A stretch of 64,000 bases of DNA from Pantoea sp. RIT-PI-b. GTDB lineage: Bacteria > Pseudomonadota > Gammaproteobacteria > Enterobacterales > Enterobacteriaceae. Of this stretch, positions 39,724-49,288 are shown piece by piece. The first letter of the stretch is position 1. Each line of letters starts with the position of its first letter. The stretch covers positions 1 to 64,000 of the forward strand of contig NZ_LGIS01000022.1 of assembly GCF_001187905.1 (NCBI RefSeq), in the 5' to 3' direction. A model generated the notes under the pieces. That model was not told the DNA's origin. It did no database searches and saw only the letters and a list, made by a program, of their open reading frames with translations. A program made the translations under genes and the position numbers.

Positions 39724-39927
39724 ATGATACGAGTGATAAGTCAGCTGGGTATGGCGCTGGCACTGGTCAGCCTGGTAGGCTGTGGCCTAAAAGGACCGCT
39801 ATATTTCCCACCGAAAGATCAGCCTAACAAGCCTAATCAGCAGGTCACCGAGCAGCAGCAGAAAGCCGCTCAGGATGCGGATGTCGGCGGTTTGGTCACC
39901 AGCCAGCCTGGTTCGCAGGCGAACTAA
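39724..39927 (+). CDS. lptM: LPS-assembly lipoprotein LptM (YifL)
   Basis: 67-residue lipoprotein. The signal peptide ends in lipobox L-V-G-C20, followed by [10 protein letters not shown], the invariant LptM segment. The rest is Gln/Pro-rich and disordered. In E. coli LptM binds the LptD-LptE translocon and promotes correct LptD disulfide formation. It lies 134 bp after cyaA and 29 bp before dapF, as in E. coli but without cyaY in between. Confidence 0.93.
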   Translation: MIRVISQLGMALALVSLVGCGLKGPLYFPPKDQPNKPNQQVTEQQQKAAQDADVGGLVTSQPGSQAN

Positions 39928-39956
39928 ACTCTATGAGTAATCCGGCGGAGCAGAAA

Positions 39957-40781
39957 ATGCAGTTCTCAAAAATGCACGGTCTCGGCAACGACTTTATGGT
40001 TGTGGATGCTGTGACACAAAACGTCTTTTTTTCGCCGGAACTGATTCGCCGCCTGGCGGACAGAAATCTGGGGATCGGTTTTGATCAGTTGCTGATCGTC
40101 GAACCGCCTTACGATCCGGATCTCGATTTCCACTACCGCATTTTCAACGCAGATGGCAGCGAAGTCGCACAGTGCGGCAATGGTGCGCGCTGTTTCGCAC
40201 GTTTCGTGCGCCTGAAAGGATTGACCAACAAAAACGACATTCGCGTCAGTACCCAAACTGGCCGCATGGTGCTCAGCGTCACCAATGATGAGCTGGTGCG
40301 TGTCAATATGGGCCAGCCCAACTTCGAACCGCAAAGCGTACCGCTGCGGGCCAATAAAGCCGAGAACCTTTATTTGCAGCGCGTTGCCGAGCAAACCGTA
40401 ATGTTTGGCGCAGTCTCGATGGGCAATCCCCATTGTGTAATTCAGGTGGAAAGCGTGAAAACCGCGCCGGTTGAAACGCTGGGTCCAGAACTGGAAAGCC
40501 ACGAGCGCTTCCCGGAGCGCGTAAATGTCGGTTTTATGGAAGTGGTTAATCGTGAGCATATCCGCCTGCGCGTGTACGAACGTGGCGCGGGTGAAACGCA
40601 GGCTTGCGGTAGCGGCGCGTGTGCGGCGGTTGCCTGCGGCGTTCAGCAGGGCATTTTGGCGGAGAATGTGCGCGTCGATCTTCCCGGCGGAACGCTGCAT
40701 ATCGCCTGGAAAGGGGAAGGGCAGCCGCTGTTTATGACCGGTCCAGCCACACACGTCTACGATGGGTTTATTCATCTATGA
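39957..40781 (+). CDS. dapF: diaminopimelate epimerase
   Basis: Interconverts LL- and meso-diaminopimelate for lysine and peptidoglycan. 274 residues from ATG 39957 ([13 protein letters not shown]), chosen because GGCGGAG lies just upstream and it equals the E. coli start. An ATG eight codons earlier has no SD. The two catalytic cysteines lie in A-Q-C-G-N-G-A-R-C (Cys73) and [10 protein letters not shown] (Cys217). The stop overlaps the yigA start (ATGA), beginning a coupled dapF-yigA-xerC-yigB run. Confidence 0.97.
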   Translation: MQFSKMHGLGNDFMVVDAVTQNVFFSPELIRRLADRNLGIGFDQLLIVEPPYDPDLDFHYRIFNADGSEVAQCGNGARCFARFVRLKGLTNKNDIRVSTQTGRMVLSVTNDELVRVNMGQPNFEPQSVPLRANKAENLYLQRVAEQTVMFGAVSMGNPHCVIQVESVKTAPVETLGPELESHERFPERVNVGFMEVVNREHIRLRVYERGAGETQACGSGACAAVACGVQQGILAENVRVDLPGGTLHIAWKGEGQPLFMTGPATHVYDGFIHL

Positions 40782-41482
40782 AAAATGTCGAAGAGCAAAC
40801 CGCAAGTGAGGTTTTGCTGGACGATCAATCGGTAAGCGCATTTCTGCGTCAAAATCCCGATTTCTTTATTCGCAACGCGCGCCAGGTCGAACAGATGATG
40901 GTGCCGCATCCGGTACGCGGCAGCGTTTCGCTGGTGGAGTGGCATATGGCGCGTCAGCGCAACCACATCCAGCAGCTGGAAGAGGAGATCACGCTGCTGA
41001 TGGAGCAGGCCACCGCTAATCATCAGCTGTTTGATCGCCTTCTGGCGTTGCAAGGCCATCTCGCCGCCGCTGACAGCCTGCAGGAGATGCTGACGCGTCT
41101 GCATCGCTGGGCGCGCGAACTCGGTTTGGCAGGTGCGCATGTGCGCCTGTTCAACGATAAATGGCACATCGGCGCACCCTCTGATTTCACCCAACTCGGC
41201 TTGTCTCGTCAGGCATTCGAACCGCTGCGTATTCAGCGCTTTGGCGATGAGCATCACTATCTTGGCAGTCTGAATGGCCCGGAATTGTTGCTGTTGTTAC
41301 CGCAGGCTAAAGCGATTGGCTCGGTGGCGATGTCGTTGATGGGCGAGCGCGGCGAGCTGGGCATATTGATGTTCACCAGCCGCGATAATCAGCATTATCA
41401 GGCGGGCATGGGCACGCTGCTGCTGCAGCATCTGGCGCAAATGTTGCCGGATCTGCTGTCACGCTGGGTAGAGCGCGCATGA
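40778..41482 (+). CDS. yigA: DUF484 protein YigA
   Basis: 234 residues with a conserved N-terminal helix [12 protein letters not shown] and [17 protein letters not shown] coiled coil (about 60-90) and a GAF-like C-terminal domain (about 95-230) follow. Function unknown. The gene is very often found between dapF and xerC in gammaproteobacteria, and overlapping starts and stops on both sides (4 bp each) tie it to xerC translation. Confidence 0.93.
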   Translation: MKNVEEQTASEVLLDDQSVSAFLRQNPDFFIRNARQVEQMMVPHPVRGSVSLVEWHMARQRNHIQQLEEEITLLMEQATANHQLFDRLLALQGHLAAADSLQEMLTRLHRWARELGLAGAHVRLFNDKWHIGAPSDFTQLGLSRQAFEPLRIQRFGDEHHYLGSLNGPELLLLLPQAKAIGSVAMSLMGERGELGILMFTSRDNQHYQAGMGTLLLQHLAQMLPDLLSRWVERA

Positions 41483-42387
41483 GTAGCGTCAGTCCGCTGC
41501 TGCCTGCTGTGGATGACTTTCTGCGATATCTGAAGGTTGAACGCCAGCTCAGCCCGCTGACGCAAAAGAATTACCAACGGCAATTGCAGGCGATTATGGC
41601 AATGGCCGATGAGATGAAACTGGCGAGTTGGGCGCAGCTGGAGCCGGCGCAGGTGCGCACACTGGCAGCGCGCAGCCGTCGCGGCGGTTTGGGCGCCAGC
41701 AGTCTGGCATTGCGCATGTCGGCGCTGCGCAGTTTTCTTGACTGGCAAGTCCATCAGGGCATGCTGAGCGCCAATCCCGCCAAAGGGATTTCCACGCCGC
41801 GCAATGCGCGCCACCTGCCGAAAAACATGGATGTCGACGAAGTTAACCAACTGCTGGAGATCGACCTTAACGATCCGCTGGCGGTGCGCGACCGTGCGAT
41901 GCTGGAAACCATGTACGGTGGCGGATTGCGTCTCTCCGAGCTGGTCAATATGGATTGCCGCCATATAGATTTGGAAGCGGGCGAAGTGCGGGTGCTGGGT
42001 AAAGGCAGCAAAGAGCGCCGCGTACCGATTGGCGGCACGGCGGTGACGTGGATTCAGCACTGGTTACCGCTGCGCGATAGCTTCGCGCCGCAGGACGATG
42101 CGGTGTTTGTCTCCAGCCGCGGCAGCCGGATTTCAACGCGCAATGTGCAGAAGCGCTTTGCCGAATGGGGCATTAAGCAGGGCGTTGCCAGCCATATTCA
42201 TCCGCATAAACTGCGCCACTCTTTTGCCACGCATTTGCTGGAATCGAGCGGCGATCTGCGCGCGGTGCAGGAACTGCTCGGCCACGCTAACCTGGCGACC
42301 ACGCAAATCTACACCCATCTGGATTTCCAGCATCTGGCGACGGTTTATGATGCGGCCCATCCGCGTGCCAAACGAGGAAAGTCTTAA
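41479..42387 (+). CDS. xerC: tyrosine recombinase XerC
   Basis: With XerD it resolves chromosome dimers at dif. 302 residues, four more than E. coli. N-terminal SAM-like DNA-binding domain (about 8-100). The C-terminal catalytic domain has Arg in G-G-L-R-L-S-E-L, Lys in G-K-G-S-K-E-R-R, His and Arg in [12 protein letters not shown], His in L-L-G-H-A-N-L, and the nucleophile Tyr in [10 protein letters not shown] (near 279). All catalytic residues are present. It overlaps yigA (ATGA) and yigB (TAATG). Confidence 0.97.
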   Translation: MSSVSPLLPAVDDFLRYLKVERQLSPLTQKNYQRQLQAIMAMADEMKLASWAQLEPAQVRTLAARSRRGGLGASSLALRMSALRSFLDWQVHQGMLSANPAKGISTPRNARHLPKNMDVDEVNQLLEIDLNDPLAVRDRAMLETMYGGGLRLSELVNMDCRHIDLEAGEVRVLGKGSKERRVPIGGTAVTWIQHWLPLRDSFAPQDDAVFVSSRGSRISTRNVQKRFAEWGIKQGVASHIHPHKLRHSFATHLLESSGDLRAVQELLGHANLATTQIYTHLDFQHLATVYDAAHPRAKRGKS

Positions 42388-43103
42388 TGAAGTTTTATCG
42401 TCCGCTCGGCCCGATCAAAGCGATCACCTTTGATCTCGACGACACGCTGTATGACAACCATCCCGTCATCCGCAAAACCACTGCCGAATCGCATGCTGCA
42501 CTGCAGGCTTATCACCCGGCGCTACGTGAATTCACGCCGGCGGATTATCAGGCGTTGCGTAATGAGTTGCTGGCGCGCGAGCCGGAAATTTATCACGACG
42601 TGTCCGAATGGCGCCGCCGCTCGGTCGAACTGGCGCTGCTCAATGTCGGCTTATCCGCAGCAGAGGCTAGCGCCGGTGCCAGCGACGTGATGAGCGTATT
42701 CCATCAGTGGCGCAGCGAAGTCACGATGCCAGATGAGACACATCAAACGCTGACATGGCTGGGCGAGCGCGTACCGCTGGTGGCGATCACTAACGGCAAT
42801 GCCTGCCCGGAAAAGCTCGGCATCGATCACTACTTCCAGTTCGCGCTGCGAGCCGGTCCGCACGGCCGCGCCAAGCCGTGGCAGGATATGTATCACCTTG
42901 CCGCTGAGCGTTTAAACATCGCGCCCGAGCACATTCTGCACGTTGGCGACGATCTCACCACCGATGTTGCCGGTTCGCTGCGTGCGGGCATGCAAGCCTG
43001 CTGGATCAATCTGCGTGAAGGCAATCTGATGAAAATTGGCGATGCGCGTCTGCTGCCGCACGTGGAAATTGATCGGTTGGCATCTTTAACCTCGCTGCTA
43101 TAA
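42387..43103 (+). CDS. yigB: HAD-family FMN phosphatase YigB
   Basis: Haloacid dehalogenase phosphatase. E. coli YigB dephosphorylates FMN. 238 residues: motif [10 protein letters not shown] (about 15-23), motif II V-A-I-T-N-G-N, motif III lysine in G-R-A-K-P, motif [12 protein letters not shown]. The ATG shares its A with the xerC TAA. The uvrD promoter and LexA box lie in its last codons and just beyond. Confidence 0.95.
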   Translation: MKFYRPLGPIKAITFDLDDTLYDNHPVIRKTTAESHAALQAYHPALREFTPADYQALRNELLAREPEIYHDVSEWRRRSVELALLNVGLSAAEASAGASDVMSVFHQWRSEVTMPDETHQTLTWLGERVPLVAITNGNACPEKLGIDHYFQFALRAGPHGRAKPWQDMYHLAAERLNIAPEHILHVGDDLTTDVAGSLRAGMQACWINLREGNLMKIGDARLLPHVEIDRLASLTSLL

Positions 43104-43122
43104 TAGCTGTAAATTTATCCAG
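43077..43122 (+). promoter_or_regulatory. uvrD promoter with LexA (SOS) box
   Basis: -35 TTGGCA (43077-43082), 16-bp spacer, perfect -10 TATAAT (43099-43104), then CTG-TAAATTTATC-CAG (43107-43122), a full CTG-N10-CAG SOS box at the start site. The E. coli uvrD SOS box is in the same position and similar in sequence. The promoter sits inside the end of yigB. Confidence 0.88.
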
Positions 43123-43126
43123 TCGT

Positions 43127-43247
43127 ATCCATCATCATTCAAGTTGGCGCTGCGTTGGCTGCACGTGCTCACCCCGGTCACTTACTTATGTAAGCTCCCG
43201 GGGATTCAGACACTTGCCGCCTTGCGGCAAGCCGAATGATGATGGAT
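43127..43247. repeat. ERIC element, copy 2, in the uvrD leader
   Basis: 121 bp. Perfect 14-bp terminal inverted repeats ATCCATCATCATTC (43127-43140) and GAATGATGATGGAT (43234-43247). The core GCTCACCCCGGTCACTTACT, then TATGTAAGCTCCCGGGGATTC, is the ERIC core in reverse orientation to copy 1. It starts 5 bp after the LexA box and ends 28 bp before the uvrD ATG, so it would be transcribed in the 5' UTR. Confidence 0.9.
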
Positions 43248-43275
43248 ATGTATCTCAATTCTTAAAACGGTGCTT

Positions 43276-45438
43276 ATGGACGTTTCTGAACTGCTTGACG
43301 GCTTGAATGACAAACAGCGCGAGGCGGTCGCCGCACCGCGTAGCAATCTGCTGGTGCTGGCCGGAGCAGGCAGTGGCAAAACCCGCGTGCTGGTGCATCG
43401 TATCGCCTGGCTATTGTCGGTAGAGAACTGCTCGCCCTATTCGATTATGGCGGTGACCTTTACCAACAAAGCAGCGGCGGAGATGCGCCACCGTATCGAT
43501 CAGCTGATCGGCACCAGCCAGGGCGGCATGTGGATTGGTACCTTCCACGGCCTGGCGCACCGTTTACTGCGCGCGCATCACCTTGATGCCGGTCTGCCGC
43601 AGGATTTCCAGATTCTCGATAGCGACGATCAGCTACGTCTGCTCAAACGCCTGATCAAAGCGATGAACCTTGATGAGAAACAGTGGCCTGCGCGTCAGGG
43701 CATGTGGTACATCAACGGCAAAAAAGATGAAGGCCTGCGTCCCAAACATATCGAAAGCTACGGCAATCCGGTGGAGCAAACCTGGCTGCGCATCTATCAG
43801 GCGTATCAGGAAGCCTGCGATCGTGCCGGATTAGTCGATTTCGCCGAGCTGCTGCTGCGCGCCCATGAACTATGGCTCAATAAGCCGCATATCCTGAACC
43901 ATTACCGCGAGCGTTTCAGCAACGTGCTGGTGGATGAATTCCAGGATACCAACAACATTCAGTACGCGTGGATTCGTATGCTGGCAGGCGATACGGGCCG
44001 CGTGATCATTGTCGGCGATGACGATCAGTCGATTTACGGCTGGCGCGGTGCGCAGGTGGAGAACATCCAGCGCTTCCTGCAGGACTTCCCAGGCGCAGAA
44101 ACCATTCGTCTGGAGCAGAACTATCGCTCGACCAACAACATTCTGAAAGCCGCTAACACGCTGATCGCCAACAACAATGGCCGCCTCGGCAAAGAGCTGT
44201 GGACCGACGGTAGCGACGGCGAAAAGATTTCGCTCTACTGCGCGTTCAATGAGCTGGACGAAGCGCGCTTTGTGGTGAATCGCATCAAAAGCTGGCATGA
44301 GAACGGCAACGCGCTGCAGGATTGCGCCATTCTCTACCGCAGCAACGCCCAATCACGCGTGCTGGAAGAGGCGCTGCTGCAAGGCAGCATGCCGTATCGT
44401 ATTTATGGCGGCATGCGCTTCTTCGAGCGTCAGGAGATCAAAGATGCGCTGGCCTATCTGCGTTTGATGGCCAATCGCAATGATGATGCGGCGTTCGAGC
44501 GAGTCGTGAATACGCCGGTGCGCGGCGTGGGCGATCGCACGCTAGACGTGGTACGTCAGACCGCGCGCGAACAGCAACTGACAATGTGGCAGGCAACGCG
44601 CGAGCTATTACAGAATAAAGCCTTGGCCGGACGCGCCGCATCGGCACTGCAACGCTTCTGCGAACTGGTGGATTCACTGGCCACAGAAACCGCCGAAATG
44701 CCGCTGCATGTGCAAACCGATCGCGTGATTAAAGACTCCGGTTTATGGATCATGTATGAGCAGGAGAAGGGCGAGAAAGGCCAGGCGCGTATCGAAAACC
44801 TTGAGGAACTGGTAACGGCAACGCGCCAGTTCAGCTATCAGGATGAAGACGAAGATCTCATGCCGCTGCAGGCCTTCCTGTCACATGCGGCGTTGGAAGC
44901 GGGCGAAGGCCAGGCCGACAAGTGGCAGGATGCGGTGCAATTGATGACCATGCACTCGGCAAAAGGGTTGGAGTTTAGTCAGGTATTTATCGTTGGCATG
45001 GAAGAGGGCATGTTCCCAAGCCAGATGTCGCTGGATGAAGGCGGGCGTCTGGAAGAGGAGCGCCGTCTGGCCTACGTTGGCGTGACGCGCGCGATGGTCA
45101 AACTGACGCTGACCTACGCCGAAACTCGCCGCCTTTATGGTAAGGAAGTGTATCACCGCCCCTCACGCTTCATCGGCGAGCTGCCGGAAGAGTGTGTGGA
45201 AGAGGTCCGTTTGCGCGCCAGCGTCAGTCGTCCGGTGAGTCATCAGCGCATGGGCACGCCGATCGCGCAAAATGACAGTGGCTTCACGCTCGGTCAGCGT
45301 GTGCGACATGCCAAGTTCGGCGAAGGCACCATTATCAACCTGGAAGGCAGCGGTGAACACAGCCGTCTGCAGGTAGCGTTTCAGGGGCAGGGAATCAAGT
45401 GGCTGGTGGCGGCTTACGCCCGTCTGGAAACGGTGTAG
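43276..45438 (+). CDS. uvrD: DNA helicase II UvrD
   Basis: 3'-5' SF1A helicase that removes UvrC-incised oligonucleotides in excision repair, unwinds in mismatch repair and strips RecA. 720 residues as in E. coli. Walker A G-A-G-S-G-K-T at about 29-35, [27 protein letters not shown], and A-Y-V-G-V-T-R-A-M. The C-terminal Tudor-like segment V-R-H-A-K-F-G-E-G-T is present, needed in E. coli for RNA polymerase contact. ATG 43276 (MDVSELL) is chosen over an in-frame GTG two codons earlier. Controlled by an SOS promoter and preceded by an ERIC in its leader. Confidence 0.98.
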   Translation: MDVSELLDGLNDKQREAVAAPRSNLLVLAGAGSGKTRVLVHRIAWLLSVENCSPYSIMAVTFTNKAAAEMRHRIDQLIGTSQGGMWIGTFHGLAHRLLRAHHLDAGLPQDFQILDSDDQLRLLKRLIKAMNLDEKQWPARQGMWYINGKKDEGLRPKHIESYGNPVEQTWLRIYQAYQEACDRAGLVDFAELLLRAHELWLNKPHILNHYRERFSNVLVDEFQDTNNIQYAWIRMLAGDTGRVIIVGDDDQSIYGWRGAQVENIQRFLQDFPGAETIRLEQNYRSTNNILKAANTLIANNNGRLGKELWTDGSDGEKISLYCAFNELDEARFVVNRIKSWHENGNALQDCAILYRSNAQSRVLEEALLQGSMPYRIYGGMRFFERQEIKDALAYLRLMANRNDDAAFERVVNTPVRGVGDRTLDVVRQTAREQQLTMWQATRELLQNKALAGRAASALQRFCELVDSLATETAEMPLHVQTDRVIKDSGLWIMYEQEKGEKGQARIENLEELVTATRQFSYQDEDEDLMPLQAFLSHAALEAGEGQADKWQDAVQLMTMHSAKGLEFSQVFIVGMEEGMFPSQMSLDEGGRLEEERRLAYVGVTRAMVKLTLTYAETRRLYGKEVYHRPSRFIGELPEECVEEVRLRASVSRPVSHQRMGTPIAQNDSGFTLGQRVRHAKFGEGTIINLEGSGEHSRLQVAFQGQGIKWLVAAYARLETV

Positions 45439-45749
45439 CGCGGTTGCGCTACCTTGACGACTTTTTCGTCTCAGCGTAACATGCGCGCACTATTATCATG
45501 AGAGGACAATGCCTTGGACGCGCCCAGTCGATGCTGGCTCAATCACCTGTTTAACAGGAACTCCTAAGGTTACCTCTTTTAGCTGGTAGCCATAGCGGTT
45601 ATCAGCGACCTCCCTTTTTACTCTCGTCGCATGAGTTAGCACTGATTTACCCTTGAAGCGAAAGTTTCCGTGTTCAGGCTTCGCCGTGCCCGCTATAAAA
45701 AAGTGGTTCACCGCCTTGTCCCATTCCAAAAAAATGGGGAGTTATTGCT
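45439..45749 (+). promoter_or_regulatory. corA leader/promoter region (311 bp) with possible upstream ORFs
   Basis: A hairpin over the uvrD stop (GTAGCGC / GCGCTAC, 45435-45452) may reduce read-through. Two short overlapping ORFs start at ATG 45498 and ATG 45509 (listed separately). In Salmonella the corA leader encodes a short peptide, CorL, that couples translation to Rho-dependent termination. Whether this region does the same is inference. A TATAAA-like stretch (45694-45699) precedes corA. No Mg-responsive fold could be asserted by eye. Confidence 0.45.
45509..45589 (+). CDS. possible leader peptide ORF upstream of corA (26 residues)
   Basis: ATG 45509 to TAG 45587-45589 encodes M-P-W-T-R-P-V-D-A-G-S-I-T-C-L-T-G-T-P. 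An AGAGGA purine run lies 2 nt upstream, closer than usual for an SD. An alternative frame from ATG 45498 to TAA 45552-45554 encodes 18 residues (M-R-G-Q-C-L-G) but has no SD. Either may be the CorL equivalent, or neither is translated. Confidence 0.3.
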   Translation: MPWTRPVDAGSITCLTGTPKVTSFSW

Positions 45750-46703
45750 ATGCTGAGCGCATTTAAACTCGATCGTAATCGTCTGACGCGCATCGAGCTG
45801 GAAGAAGATAACGACAAACTCAACACCTCGGTGTGGGTCGATCTGATCGAACCCGACGACAGCGAACGCGATCGCGTGCAGTGTGAACTCGGCCAGAGCC
45901 TGGCGACGCGTCCGGAACTGGAAGACATCGAAGCCTCGGCGCGCTTCTTCGAAGACGAAGACGGCCTGCACATTCACTCCTTCTTCTTCTTTGAAGATGC
46001 CGAAGATCATGCCGGCAACTCCACCGTGGCATTTACCATTCGCGAAGATCGCCTGTACACGCTGCGTGAACGTGAACTGCCGGCGTTCCGCCTCTATCGC
46101 ATGCGTGCGCGCAACCAGACGCTGACCGATGGTAACGCCTATGAACTGCTGCTCGATCTGTTCGAAACCAAAATCGAACAGCTGGCGGATGAGATCGAGA
46201 ACATCTATAGCGCGCTGGAGAAACTCAGCCGCGTGATCATGGAAGGCCAGCAGGGCGAAGAGTACGACCAGGCGCTGTCGCGTTTGGCGGAGCTGGAAGA
46301 TATCGGCTGGAAGGTGCGTTTGTGTCTGATGGATACGCAACGTGCGCTCAACTTCCTGGTGCGCAAGGCACGTCTGCCGAGCAATCAGCTGGAGCAGGCG
46401 CGTGAAATCCTGCGCGATATCGAATCACTGCTACCGCATAACGAATCGCTGTTCCAGAAGGTTAACTTCCTGATGCAGGCGGCGATGGGCTTCATCAACA
46501 TCGAGCAGAACCGCATCATCAAGATCTTCTCGGTGGTTTCGGTGGTGTTCCTGCCGCCAACGCTGGTGGCATCAAGCTACGGTATGAACTTCGAGTTTAT
46601 GCCTGAACTGAAATGGAGCTTTGGTTATCCGGGCGCGATCAGCCTGATGATCCTCGCCGGACTGGCGCCGTACCTCTATTTCAAGCGCAAAAACTGGTTG
46701 TAA
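45750..46703 (+). CDS. corA: magnesium/cobalt transporter CorA
   Basis: Pentameric inner-membrane channel for Mg2+, also Co2+ and Ni2+. 317 residues. The large acidic N-terminal cytoplasmic funnel (about 1-250) includes the long stalk helix. Two C-terminal membrane helices follow, with the signature Y-G-M-N-F (G-M-N filter, near 277-281) between them, followed by E-F-M-P-E. The basic C-terminus K-R-K-N-W-L is typical. ATG 45750 follows GGGGAG. Separated from abrB by a paired-palindrome repeat. Confidence 0.97.
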   Translation: MLSAFKLDRNRLTRIELEEDNDKLNTSVWVDLIEPDDSERDRVQCELGQSLATRPELEDIEASARFFEDEDGLHIHSFFFFEDAEDHAGNSTVAFTIREDRLYTLRERELPAFRLYRMRARNQTLTDGNAYELLLDLFETKIEQLADEIENIYSALEKLSRVIMEGQQGEEYDQALSRLAELEDIGWKVRLCLMDTQRALNFLVRKARLPSNQLEQAREILRDIESLLPHNESLFQKVNFLMQAAMGFINIEQNRIIKIFSVVSVVFLPPTLVASSYGMNFEFMPELKWSFGYPGAISLMILAGLAPYLYFKRKNWL

Positions 46704-46718
46704 CTTGCTGCACGCCTT

Positions 46719-46784
46719 GGTCGTCATGAATGACGACCCTACAAAACCGCTCCTGAAAACGTAGGGTCGCCATTTATGGCGACA
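46719..46784. repeat. paired-palindrome intergenic repeat, copy 2
   Basis: Palindrome GGTCGTCAT-GA-ATGACGACC (46719-46738), then CTACA, a 21-bp middle, GTAG, and GGTCGCCAT-TT-ATGGCGACA (46765-46784). The two halves are also inverted with respect to each other. The first palindrome has the same arms as copy 1 (6896-6915). It begins 16 bp after the corA stop and may act as its terminator. Confidence 0.75.
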
Positions 46785-46872
46785 GGAAAGCGCTTAGCAG
46801 TAGCCCATAAACTAGCGCTGTTCCCCATTTCTGCGTAACCTGTTGGTTCTGTTTTCTTTCTGATTCCACCTT

Positions 46873-47925
46873 ATGGCGCGCTTCTCCCTGCGACTTCAGT
46901 GGACCATTCTGCTGATTGCATCGTTAGTACTGGGGATCATTCTCCAGCTGTTCCACCTTCCTGCGGCCTTGCTGCTTGGTCCGATGATCGTCGGTACCGT
47001 TATGGGCTTGTGCGGCGCTACCGTTCGCATCGATAAACGTTTCTTTGTGCTGGCACAGGCAGTGCTTGGCTGCATGATCGGCCAAAGCTTATCGCCAGGG
47101 ATTCTCACGCCGCTAATCCAGGATTGGCCGGTGGTGCTGGCGGTGCTGGTGTTGACGTTAGCGGCCAGCGGCCTGTCGGGTTTTCTGCTGGTGCGCTTCA
47201 GTAATTTGCCGGGACCCACCGGCGCGTGGGGATCGTCGCCCGGCGGCGCCTCAGCGATGGTGGCGATGGCCGGTGATTTCGGTGCGGATGTGCGGCTGGT
47301 CGCGTTTATGCAGTATTTGCGCGTGCTGTTTGTCGCGACGGCTGCGGCGGTGGTGGCGCGCATTGGCCTCGACTCCAGCGGTGGCGCGGCGGATCTGGTG
47401 TGGTTTCCCACACTGCAAAGCAGCTTCCTGTTAACGCTGATGGTGATGTTTGCCGGTGCCTGGCTCGGGCAACGGTTACGCATTCCTTCGGGTGCATTGC
47501 TGCTACCGGCGCTGATTGGCGCGGTGCTGCACGGCACCGATGTGGCGACCTTGCAGGTGCCGGAATGGCTGCTGGCGCTGGCCTATGCGCTGATTGGCTG
47601 GAGCGTAGGATTGCGTTTTACCCGCCCGATTTTCCTGCTGGCGCTGCGTACCTTGCCACAAATGCTGGTGTCGATATTTGGCTTGATGCTGTTGTGCGGG
47701 GGATTAGCCTGGATGCTGACGCGCGTGCTGCATGTTGATCTGATGACCGCATATCTGGCAACCAGCCCGGGTGGGCTGGATACCGTCGCGATAATCGCTG
47801 CCGGCAGCCGGGTCGATATCGCTTTTGTCATGGCGCTACAGACACTGCGTCTGTTCACCATCTTGCTAACCGGCCCGGCGCTGGCGCGTTTTATTTCACG
47901 CTATGCGCACCCGCGAGCGAGCTGA
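46873..47925 (+). CDS. abrB: AbrB-family membrane protein
   Basis: 350 residues, about 10 hydrophobic helices arranged as two repeated halves, each with an L-P-A-A-L-L-L-G-P or similar element. P-G-G-A-S-A-M-V-A-M-A and T-S-P-G-G-L-D-T-V-A-I-I-A-A-G-S are the paired signature loops. It matches E. coli AbrB, named as a putative regulator of aidB but clearly a membrane protein of unknown substrate. In E. coli abrB is elsewhere. Its 3' end overlaps the convergent rarD 3' end by 30 bp. Confidence 0.88.
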   Translation: MARFSLRLQWTILLIASLVLGIILQLFHLPAALLLGPMIVGTVMGLCGATVRIDKRFFVLAQAVLGCMIGQSLSPGILTPLIQDWPVVLAVLVLTLAASGLSGFLLVRFSNLPGPTGAWGSSPGGASAMVAMAGDFGADVRLVAFMQYLRVLFVATAAAVVARIGLDSSGGAADLVWFPTLQSSFLLTLMVMFAGAWLGQRLRIPSGALLLPALIGAVLHGTDVATLQVPEWLLALAYALIGWSVGLRFTRPIFLLALRTLPQMLVSIFGLMLLCGGLAWMLTRVLHVDLMTAYLATSPGGLDTVAIIAAGSRVDIAFVMALQTLRLFTILLTGPALARFISRYAHPRAS

Positions 47926-48795
47926 AAACGCCACCGCATCAATAATAAACACGGCGAGTGCCAGCCAGATGAAGCCGAAGGTCACCATCTTGTCGGGTGT
48001 CAGGCTCTCGCCGTAGAAGATCACCGCCAGCAGGAACATCAGCGTCGGGCCAAGATACTGGAAGAAACCCACGGTCGATAAGCGCAGACGCGCGCAGGCT
48101 GCCGCAAACAGCATCAGCGGAATGGTGGTAATGATTCCCGCTGCGATCAGCTTGAGATTGAGGCTCATGGCGTTAGCACTGAGATGGCTGGTGGCGCTGT
48201 CGGCGAAGCCAAACAGATAAATTGCCGCCAGCGGAAACAGCCACAGCGTCTCGATCAGCATGCCGCTCTGCGCATCCACCTGAATCTTTTTGCGTACCAA
48301 GCCGTACAAGGCAAAGCTGAATGCCAGGCCAAGACCGATAATCGGCAGCGAACCGAATTGCCACAGCTGCACCAACACGCCGGTTGTCGCCAGCAACACC
48401 GCCAGCCACTGCAAGCGACGGAAGCGCTCGCGCAGAAACAGCATGCCAAACACCACGTTAATCAGCGGGTTGATAAAGTATCCAAGACTCGCCTCCAGCA
48501 TATGCTGATTGTTTACCGCCCAGATAAACAGCAGCCAGTTGCCGCCAATGGTTACAGCGGTCAGCGCCAGTAGCAGCACTTTTTTCGGCTGAGCCAGCAC
48601 GCTGCGCACCTGCGTCCAGCTGCGGCTTAGGGTGATCAGCAGCAGCATAAACAGCGCTGACCAAATCACGCGATGCGTCATGATTTCGGTGGCAGGAACT
48701 TCTTTAACCAGCTTGAAGTAAGCCGGCGCGATGCCCCAAATGAAGTAAGCGCCAAGCGCATAGCCAATACCCTGGCGAGTTTGTTGCGTATCCAT
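47896..48795 (-). CDS. rarD: EamA/DMT-family permease RarD
   Basis: Ten-helix drug/metabolite transporter superfamily member, 299 residues. N-terminal Y-F-I-W-G-I-A-P-A-Y-F-K, then W-L-L-F-I-W-A-V-N-N-Q-H-M-L-E-A-S-L-G-Y and F-F-Q-Y-L-G-P-T-L-M-F. The substrate is not established, and the name comes from chloramphenicol-sensitive mutants. ATG 48795 (MDTQQTRQG) is chosen because GGA is 7 nt upstream and it equals the family start. Follows yigI by 22 bp, probably one transcript. Confidence 0.93.
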   Translation of the reverse strand: MDTQQTRQGIGYALGAYFIWGIAPAYFKLVKEVPATEIMTHRVIWSALFMLLLITLSRSWTQVRSVLAQPKKVLLLALTAVTIGGNWLLFIWAVNNQHMLEASLGYFINPLINVVFGMLFLRERFRRLQWLAVLLATTGVLVQLWQFGSLPIIGLGLAFSFALYGLVRKKIQVDAQSGMLIETLWLFPLAAIYLFGFADSATSHLSANAMSLNLKLIAAGIITTIPLMLFAAACARLRLSTVGFFQYLGPTLMFLLAVIFYGESLTPDKMVTFGFIWLALAVFIIDAVAFSARSRVRIA

Positions 48796-48817
48796 CATCA
48801 CATCCAAAAGGTGGCAA

Positions 48818-49288
48818 TCAGCCAATCATATAAGTCGCGGTAGCGGTAGCGATGTAATCGCCTTGCTGGTTATGTAACTCCACGCGCGCTACGGCGACTT
48901 TATTGCCGCCGCGCAGCAGGCTGCTGGTGGCGATAAAGCGCTCACCGCGGCCGGGACGCAGATAATCCACTCGCATATCAATGGTGCCCATGCGTGAAAG
49001 GCGCTGGCGCAGCTCTTCTTCGGTAATACTTTCCTGGCGCGTCAGCGCATAGCTGACGCACACCAGCCCGGCGGCTACATCCAGCACCGAGGCAATCACG
49101 CCGCCGTGCAAAATTTGCTGCGCCGCATTGCCCACCAGCATGGTTTTATTGGCAAAGCCCAGTTCGGCATAATCCGCTTCCAGTCGATCCAGCTCTAATC
49201 CGAGCGCCTGATTGAAGGGCATGTGATAAACAAAAATTTCGCCAATCAGACGGCGCGCTTCCTGCTGTGTCAGCAACGGGGATGACAT
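48818..49288 (-). CDS. yigI: hotdog-fold acyl-CoA thioesterase YigI
   Basis: 156 residues, PaaI/YigI-type hotdog thioesterase. The central helix region reads [16 protein letters not shown], with the catalytic Asp in the hotdog helix, followed by [12 protein letters not shown]. coli YigI hydrolyses medium- and long-chain acyl-CoA. Upstream of rarD on the minus strand and divergent from pldA across 165 bp. Confidence 0.93.
   Translation of the reverse strand: MSSPLLTQQEARRLIGEIFVYHMPFNQALGLELDRLEADYAELGFANKTMLVGNAAQQILHGGVIASVLDVAAGLVCVSYALTRQESITEEELRQRLSRMGTIDMRVDYLRPGRGERFIATSSLLRGGNKVAVARVELHNQQGDYIATATATYMIG

Noticed and set aside
39966..40775. 269-codon open frame antisense to dapF
   Set aside because: Entirely opposite dapF with a His/Arg-rich composition typical of antisense shadow frames. 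No support for expression.
40619..40777. Upstream extension of yigA into dapF
   Set aside because: The family begins at ATG 40778, which overlaps the dapF stop as ATGA. The extension is out-of-frame dapF sequence.
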